Shown: one piece after another, positions 57,139 to 64,000 of the stretch | How the letters are laid out: every line of letters begins with the position of its first letter | Position numbering within the stretch: the stretch's first letter is position 1 | Assembly (NCBI RefSeq): GCF_003369915.1 | Contig: NC_046676.1 | Span: 24,366,001 to 24,430,000 of the forward strand | From: Drosophila miranda | Lineage: Eukaryota; Arthropoda; Insecta; Diptera; Drosophilidae | DNA length: 64,000 nt | Reading direction: 5' to 3' | Program-made: the position numbers and the translations under genes | The notes under the pieces: model-generated | The model's input: the letters and a program-made list of their open reading frames with translations, nothing else | Databases searched by the model: none | What the model was told of the DNA's origin: nothing

Positions 57139-60100
57139 ATGGAAACATCGCCAGCAGCAGCCGCCGCTGAAGAGGCTGCCGTCGTAGTAGGTAAGACCCA
57201 GACGAAACCGGGAAAGCGAACGATTTCTCCTTTCCCCCCCAACCACGATCTGTTCTGTTCTTCTGGCTGCCCTGCACATGCCCATTCCCGGCCCATTCCC
57301 GGACAGACGATGGGATCTTATGAGTATTTGTGTGTATTTTTATGGCATGCCACGGGCTCCGACTTTGTCCGTAGCCGTGTCTGTCTGGCTAGTCTTTTAG
57401 TAGCGGGGCCCCAGTGCGCGAGTTACGTAATTGTGAAATGTGTATGAGAAATTTTCATAATTGTACGTTGGAAAATGCGCTGCTGATGCTGGTCATTCTG
57501 TCCTCAGCCAAGAACGAGATGTTCCTTAATATTTCAATAGTATTTAGGAATCACATTTGATTATGGTTTCTCAGGCAGAACGGAAAGATTCGACATGGTC
57601 GAGAATAGTTCTTCTTGTTTTGCGTGTATGAATATTTGGAACTATTTATAGTGCATATTCGGAATACTCGATGTATTCCGAGGGTATAGCGGTCAATATT
57701 CTTCTTTAGAATAATTACATTTAAATATCATAAAATCATCAGACTTTTAGAGCTTACAAATTATTTTTCTAAAGAGATGGTGGACCATTATCGACAGAAT
57801 CCTTTTGGGAAAGTTGCACATTTTAGGGTATCTTATAGTCGAATATATAGAAGGCAATTGGCGGTGCGCGACTGCCCTGTTGCCGGCAAAAAAAAATTAT
57901 GTATGTTTAGTTCTTTCGGGGGAATCTTTGACATTTCTGCAAATATTTCGTATAATTTATCTTTTTTGAAACTTCCTGCGACACCGCAACATAGAAGACG
58001 ATTAGTCATGCATACTCGTATATTGCTCATGATATTCCTAATTCTCCTTGACAGAACCTCCTGGCCAAGAACCAGTATCGGAAACGATCCAACGCAGACC
58101 ACCACCCCGCATCACGTTCAGCGATAATTCCAGCTCTTTAATCCGCTGCATTCCCAACGAGCGGGCAACGTTCTTTGTGAAAATCGATTGCGATGAGGAT
58201 GAGGAGTCCGAAATGCTGCCCTTCAAATTCGAATGGTAAGTCATATCCACGTATAAGTCTTTCAGGTCAGTTCTGTTCTGCCTGTGTCTACCTGTGCACT
58301 TGCCGTTGGTGATTCACTCAGACCTTGCCCGTATCCCGTCCGGTCCTAGTGTTCGCCTGGTCTGCATGATGGCAGAATTTTGCGCATTAACATATGATTT
58401 CTCCTTCAAACGCTCTATTGAGCAGAGACTCAGAGAGACAGAGAGATAGAGAGCAGTTCCACTGGCGACTGCGCCACAAGCGCTAGAGCGTTGGCTCTCC
58501 TTCGATTGCTGCGTGCTGTGGCATTGCTTTACTTGCTCTATGGGTCTATGGCGTATGGCGCATGGCACATGGTGTATGGTGTATGGTGTATGGTGTATGG
58601 TGTGCCTCAGGCCCATCGAAATGAGCGGACAGTTCTACTTTGACGATCGGCGCATTAACATATCCGTTGCCCAACTGGCAGATATTCGTGTTCGGCCATA
58701 CGAAAGTTCTATATATACACAGAGAGATCAACGTGTATACGAACGTATAGTGCGTAAATCTGGGGGTGTCCGTGGCGTATACTTAATAAATAACATATAT
58801 GTATAACGGAATCGATCAAGTTAGTGAGAATTCCTTTAAAAGAAAGACATTTCCCAGAAACAATGGGGGAGCAGTAGCTGGTACCAGGTACCTGTCCCAT
58901 ATTTTGCGTGTGGCGGGCCTGAAAACTGTAACGATCGTCTAAATATAGCTGCATTAACAAATCGCATCGGCCTGCGACGCCGTCGCGTTGCCTCCCCCGT
59001 CGTCCGTGATTTTTCGGGTTGCGCCAGTGAAATTGTCTCGGGTATTGAACGGAATTCGGTCTGGCGTGCGTCAAAACGTTTCAATTTTATGCCCTAAAAG
59101 TGTTGAAAATAGTTTTTCAAACGAAATTGAAAATTACATAATTGACTTGGCTGAGAAAACAAAAAGAGAGAGAAAGAGTCGGTCAGATGTTTAGCAATAT
59201 CCGCGAGAGCATAAATAAATAAATAAATGGCTGGGGCTGGGGACCAAGCCGATAGAAACACAACACACACAAAAGAAACAAGAAATAATTTGAATGAAAA
59301 TTCTCGATCTCCGCGATTTTGTGCAAGAAAAACAAACGCGAAAAGAAAACACCTCAGAGAAAAGACAGCGAAACAACAAGTTATTAGCGCTCAACATGAA
59401 ATACGCATCCCGAAATAAGTTTGGCAAAAAGCCGTCCCGACGCTTTTGCCGTTGTCTTGCTAACTTTTAAATTATTGCGGCCTGAGTCTTCGTCTTCTTG
59501 TGAAGTGTTAAATAAGAAAATACGAAAAAAATAAATAAAATTCAATTAATTCTCGCACTGCCGAAAGTTTGAGCATTTATTTATAAACATTCTTGTTTCG
59601 GTTCAAAGATATTTTCAGTCATCTTTCTCTTCCATTGTTTTGTTTTATGAGGTTCTCTTTTATTGGTCAATAATCCTGCCAAAATAAATAAATGACGTTT
59701 CGATAGATGCGCGGGCACGTGTATTATATGTTCATTATACTCTTGGGGATAGTGAGAAGCACGTAGAGAAGCGTGTATTTCCGATCATTTAAAGAACATA
59801 GTCATGTGTTGTCGATAAGTAAGCTAGTCTTTTAGTTTGATAGACAACAAATCTGATATATTGCTCAGGATTGATCGTTCTCATACAACAAGTCTTTGTG
59901 AGACTTTCTTGTTTCTAAAAGCAGACCAAATGTTTTGGAAATGATTTTGCTACAAATTTCAATTTAAAATCTGATCACTTAATCATATAGCTGTCATATT
60001 TACGATCTGGGACTGCAAGAGTATTGAAGGCTTCTAGCCTTCTTTTATGTTTTAAAATTAGACAAATCAATCAATCAAAAGCAAATAGCGAACGAGAACA

Positions 60101-63100
60101 AGAGAACGAGAACCGAATAGCTGGCGGGGCGGTTATTATTTGAACAGAAATTATAAGCAGGCCCTAGCCAGTCGAACGCCATGGGCAACGGATGTTCCAA
60201 ATGCTGTCAGTGCAACGAACATAAACAGATCAACGGCACGCTGTCCTCGGCCTCGTCCGTCTACAGGAAAAGGTGAATCCTACATTTTAGCCATACATAT
60301 ATAAATTTTATTTTTTCTCCCGCTCCGTACTGCCCCTTTACGTCTACTCACACCGGATCATGGCCACTTCTTGGTGTGGCACTAATCTTTCACTTTCAGG
60401 AGCCGTGGGGAGATACCCATTGAGAACTCCGATCGCTTTCGGATAACGCAAACCAGCAATGCCGTCCAGCTGGCCGTGGAGCACGTGCAGCGGGAGGATG
60501 CCGGGCATTACACGCTGTTCGCACGAACGAAAAGCAACGATGTGGTGCGCAGGCACGTCGAACTCATTGTCGAGGACAGATCGACCGGAGACGATCCGCC
60601 TGTGTTCCTGCGGCGCCTGGTCGATCTCTCTGTCAAAGTGGGTACACGAACACGTCTCCTCACCGAAATACGCAGCTCAACAGATCTTAAGGTACACAAA
60701 AAAACCAAAACAAATCAAAAACGAAGAAAATGGCCTCTCCGATATACAACTATCGATACTTCATTGTCGACATTTTGCAACACAGTTTTGAGGATAGATA
60801 ATTTGCAAATCACTTAATTATTATACAATTTCGCAGCTTACATGGTACAGAAACGACAGGAGAGTGTGTGAGAATGATCGCATTACAGAGATCAACGAGG
60901 GCACGTTTCATTACCTGGAAGTGAGCCCCGTGACATTGGATGATGGCGGTCAGTGGATGCTGATGGCGGAAAATTTTGGCGGTCGAAACTCGTGTCTGGG
61001 CACTGTGAACGTGCTGGTTCCCAAGGCGTACAAGACGCCGGAGTTTGTGGAGGAGCTGCGGGCCGTTCTGACAGAGCAGGGAACTGTTTCGCTGGAGTGC
61101 AAGGTGGTGGGGGTGCCCACGCCGCACTTGCGCTGGTTCAAGGACTCCAAGGAGATCAAGGCTGGCGATATCTTTGCACTGACCGCCAATGCCGATGATC
61201 CCACATCTCTCGGGACGTACACCTGCGAGGCGAGGAACTGCATGGGCGTCACCTATTCTAGCTCCAAGGTTCATGTGGTGGGACGCGGCAGTCGGGAGGG
61301 CTCTCTAAAGCCAGCGGACAAGTGAGTCGAGACTCTTTAGTGCAGCAACTCTTCAGTGATGTTGATGCTGATTCTGATGCTTCTCTTTCTGCAGCGTTTC
61401 GAGCAATGCGCCGCCTCCGATATTCACAAACGAACTGCGGGACATGAGCATCCACATCGGCGAGACAATCATTCTCGGCTGTCAAGGTGAGCAATACGCA
61501 GACGTCGTTCGTTTCGTGTCTGATCTCCTGTTGGCCCAGTGCCAAAGCATTTTTGTTTATCTTTCTCTCGAGCACTCGGACACTTGTGGTTCGCACTCGC
61601 ATTCGTATTCGTATATCTGCGAATATATGTAGTTCAATTCTCGCCGGCGCTTGTTTGTTTTTAGACCACGGCGATCGTGCTCTAGAAACTTGAACTCGAT
61701 TAAATGGTTGGAATGCCTCAAATGTTGAGGCAGGTCAACAGCATCGCATCACAGTGAGTGCGCGACCAAAACAAAACTGATAATTGCTTTGCTGCCTGCC
61801 TACCGAGAGAAGGAAATAAAAAATGCGGAGGCAGTGAGCGACAAACAACAGACAATGTTCTCGCGCCTTTCGCTCTCACCATTGTATCATATCTTTGAGT
61901 ATGCTAAAATTGTTTTCTTTTCAGTGGTGGTGCCGCCCTGGCCCAAGAGCGTCAGTTGGTACAACACCGATGGACGTGTGGAGACCGCCGAGCGATATAA
62001 ACTAATTGAAGATGGCCTGGGCGTCTACATGATCGAGATTAAGCCATCGGAGTCCTGCGATGCCGGGGAATGGAAATGTGTGGTCACCAGCTTTGAGGGC
62101 TGTGTGGGCATCTCCACCTGTGCAGTTAACATGGACAGTGAGTGAAGCTTAACGAGAGATTCACTACGAAATTAATTTTGATAAATTCCTTTACAGTTCC
62201 CAGAAACTATCGCAAGCCTCGGTTCATGGAGAGTCTTCGTGCCGTTCTAACTGAAGAGGGTCTTGTCTCCTTTGAGTGTAAAGTGGTGGGCTTCCCAACG
62301 CCAGTGCTCAAATGGTTCAAGGATGGCCATGAATTGAAGCCTGGTGATGTTTACCAGCTGACAGGAACCAATTCCTTGGGCACCTACTGCTGCATTGCCC
62401 GTAACTGCATGGGAGAGACGAGCAGTACGGCCGTGCTCACTGTGGAGGACATACAAAATCAGCTTACCGATGAAGAGCGCATGGTATTCACGCAACAGAA
62501 CCAGGCACCCAAGTTTCTGACGGGCCTAAAGAGCACCGATGCCAAAATCAACGAACCCTTCCAGTTCAAGGTGGCGGTGAAGGCCACCCCGGATCCCATA
62601 CTGTCCTGGTTTCGGGATGAGCTGCCCATCGATCCGAACGACAGATATAATCACTATCGTGGCGAAAACGACGACTGCTGGCTGCTGGACATAAAGGCCG
62701 TCGAGTTTGTGGATCAGGCTGAATGGAAGTGTGTTGCCGTCAATGATTTTGGCACCAGCATAACGTCTTGCTTCCTTAAGCTTCAGATACCCCGGCACTA
62801 TAAGAAGCCTCGCTTCCTCGAGTGTCTTCGAGCGGTGCTCACCGAGGAGGGAGCCGTAAATCTCGAGTGCAAGGTCATTGGCGTGCCCCAGCCGGTGCTC
62901 AAGTGGTACAAGGATGGTGTGGAACTGAAACCCGGCGATATTCATCGAATCATCTCTGGCCAGGATGGCACTTGCTGCCTGGGCACGTACACATGCGAGG
63001 CCAGGAACTGCATGGGTGTCGTCGCCAGCTCTGCATCGCTTCTGGGCTTTGAGGACGCCCAAAGAAGTCAGAGCCAGGGCCAGAAGAGTGAGCCGCTGCA

Positions 63101-64000
63101 CGAAAACGAGCTGCAGAGGAACTACTCGCTCTCCACAATTCAAGAGGAGCGCACATCCCAGATGTATGAGACGCCCGTTGGCGACATAACCATTGACGAG
63201 AAGGGCGATGTGTCATTCTCCTTCGATGGCAAAGAGGTCTCCGTTTCGCTCTACGAAACGCCGGATCTCACCGAGGAGGAGGCCCTCAAGATTGTCGAAA
63301 TGTATGCAGATCAAATATCTGAGCACGTGACGGAGCACAATATCGTTGAGCTGCCACCGTTGCGCTTTGTCAAGGAGACTTCGCAGTCGGGAAAGCTACT
63401 GATGGAGGCTGTTGTCATTGATATAGCGCCCGAGTATTTCAGCCATGAGGAGGATATGCGCACCGAGGCGGATATGGATGACATATCAATTACAGAGATC
63501 ACAGTGCATGGATCGTCCGGAAGGGAAGGAAAACTCGACAAAGACACGCAGCAATATGTGCAAGAATCCTTTGAGAAAATGGAAGAGGAACTGTCGCTGT
63601 CGGCCCCCATACGGAAGCGGAAAAAGTCGCGACCCACTGAGACAGATGAGTTCTTCAGCCTGTCCAAGGCCTCGGCATCGGGTAGCCAGGAAGGGGAGGA
63701 GGAGACATCGGATCTGCAGACCTTTGCCAGTGCCCAAATGTCCACATCCCAGAAGGTAGCCACCCATTCAGCATCTCAGGCCAGTCCGGAGCAGGACCCA
63801 GAGTCATTGTCGGCACCAAAGAGGAAAAAGTCCAAGAAGCCATCAGCCGACAGTGATTCATCAAAGACCAATGAGGATGAGGCACGGCTGCAGGACATTT
63901 CCGGTGCAGTGGGTGATGGTCTCTTGGTGACCCCAAAATCCCACCCAAAAGCAGTCACCGACGAGAGTGAAATCAATCGAAATCTTATGGCCCTAGTGCC
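57139..64000 (+). CDS. Strn-Mlck: Stretchin-Mlck, N-terminal part with seven Ig domains (3' end outside)
   Basis: Exons 57139-57190, 58055-58235, 60400-60691, 60837-61321, 61395-61486, 61925-62137 and 62197 to the window end join in frame to about 1039 residues. After an Ala-rich start (METSPAAAAAEEAAVVV) come seven immunoglobulin-like domains at about 34-137, 145-236, 241-324, 343-438, 443-523, 543-640 and 650-735. An acidic, Ser/Lys-rich region follows with KRKKS motifs. Domains 3, 5 and 7 are close relatives (RAVLTE, ECKV, LGTY, ARNCMG), and 4 and 6 are of a different type. The gene makes titin/MLCK-family proteins of the muscle sarcomere through many promoters; the kinase lies outside the window. 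The 2.2 kb intron before 60400 contains a second first exon and a possible alternative exon. Identification rests on the Ig architecture and the neighbouring genes. Confidence 0.9.
57642..57651 (+). promoter_or_regulatory. Strn-Mlck: Consensus MEF2 site in the first intron of Strn-Mlck
   Basis: CTATTTATAG is a perfect palindrome-type match to the MEF2 consensus CTA(A/T)4TAG. It lies about 450 bases after the first coding exon of a muscle gene. Confidence 0.5.
58236..60180. other. Strn-Mlck intron sequence
   Basis: Contains GTATGGT tandem repeats (58569-58600), the candidate alternative exon, AAAT repeats near 59212-59228, and otherwise AT-rich DNA. A 63-codon frame at 59227-59418 has basic, low-information composition and no splice context. 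Confidence 0.5.
58611..58806 (+). CDS. Strn-Mlck: Candidate alternative Strn-Mlck exon (Ig half-domain, ends in stop)
   Basis: After the acceptor TGTGCCTCAG, the frame entered from exon 58055-58235 (ends TG, phase 2) continues W-PIEMSGQF and then RRINISVAQLADI, with a stop at 58804. The regular exon at 60400 starts W-SRGEIPIENSDRF and contains NAVQLAVE. The shared PIE-x-S-x2-F and QLA at matching places suggest a duplicated, diverged copy. Used as a terminal exon it would yield a short protein of about 142 residues. It could equally be a dead duplicate, since its acceptor lacks a pyrimidine tract (GTATGGT repeats precede it). Confidence 0.3.
60181..60272 (+). CDS. Strn-Mlck: Alternative first exon of Strn-Mlck with lipidation-type N terminus
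   Basis: ATG at 60181 in a strong GCC-ATG-G context opens MGNGCSKCCQCNEHK and runs to VYRK plus AG before the donor GTGAAT. The exon ends in phase 2, the phase required by the exon at 60400, giving VYRK-R-SRGEIPIEN in frame. The start MG with N, G, C, S is a classic N-myristoylation signal, and four cysteines at positions 5, 8, 9 and 11 could be palmitoylated. This isoform would lack the first exon and the first half of Ig domain 1, and may be membrane-tethered. The frame, phase and Kozak context are seen directly; expression is inferred. Confidence 0.7.

Noticed and set aside
60149..60156. TTATAAGC as TATA box of the internal Strn-Mlck promoter
   Set aside because: It lies only about 30 bases before the ATG, which would leave no leader.

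Overview
The window looks like Drosophila DNA, most likely from the obscura group (D. pseudoobscura and relatives). The genes have short GT-AG introns. ATP citrate lyase, TMEM208, Pex11, a ZDHHC3/7-type palmitoyltransferase and Stretchin-Mlck lie side by side, an order I recall from D. melanogaster cytological region 52D (Muller element C). Non-coding DNA is packed with CA/TG, GA and hexanucleotide repeats and long G or C runs. The species assignment is inference; no alignment was run.

Layout. Bases 1-1109 hold the 3' part of a serpin gene on the + strand. Bases 1110-32092 are a roughly 31 kb stretch with no convincing protein gene. It contains a large imperfect inverted repeat (about 9750-12150), two TATA plus initiator promoter candidates each followed by a tiny ATG exon with a splice donor (12491 and 20276), a cluster of Pho-like and GAGA motifs near 24.5 kb, and many simple repeats. 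An odorant-binding protein gene (32093-32637, -) and an SLC36/PAT amino acid transporter gene (37130-38865, -) follow. Bases 38866-44550 are repeat-rich and hold only weak small-gene candidates.

From 44.5 kb the window is gene-dense. ATPCL (+, coding 46039-51317) starts from a Motif 1 promoter. TMEM208 (-, 52325-53036) runs towards it from the right. Pex11 (+, 53828-54674) diverges from TMEM208, the DHHC enzyme (+, 55060-56097) follows, and the first seven Ig domains of Strn-Mlck (+, 57139 to beyond 64000) close the window.

How the genes relate: ATPCL makes cytosolic acetyl-CoA for lipid synthesis, Pex11 divides peroxisomes, TMEM208 acts in ER targeting, the DHHC enzyme palmitoylates proteins in the secretory pathway, and Strn-Mlck is a titin-like muscle protein. 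These are neighbours, not an operon. The most notable observations are an alternative Strn-Mlck first exon encoding an N-myristoylation and palmitoylation-type N terminus, a possible duplicated alternative Ig half-exon in the same gene, a perfect MEF2 site in its first intron, the 2.4 kb fold-back structure, a GC-AG intron and a NAGNAG acceptor in ATPCL, a serpin with a degenerate hinge, and two non-consensus GTC donors in the transporter gene.
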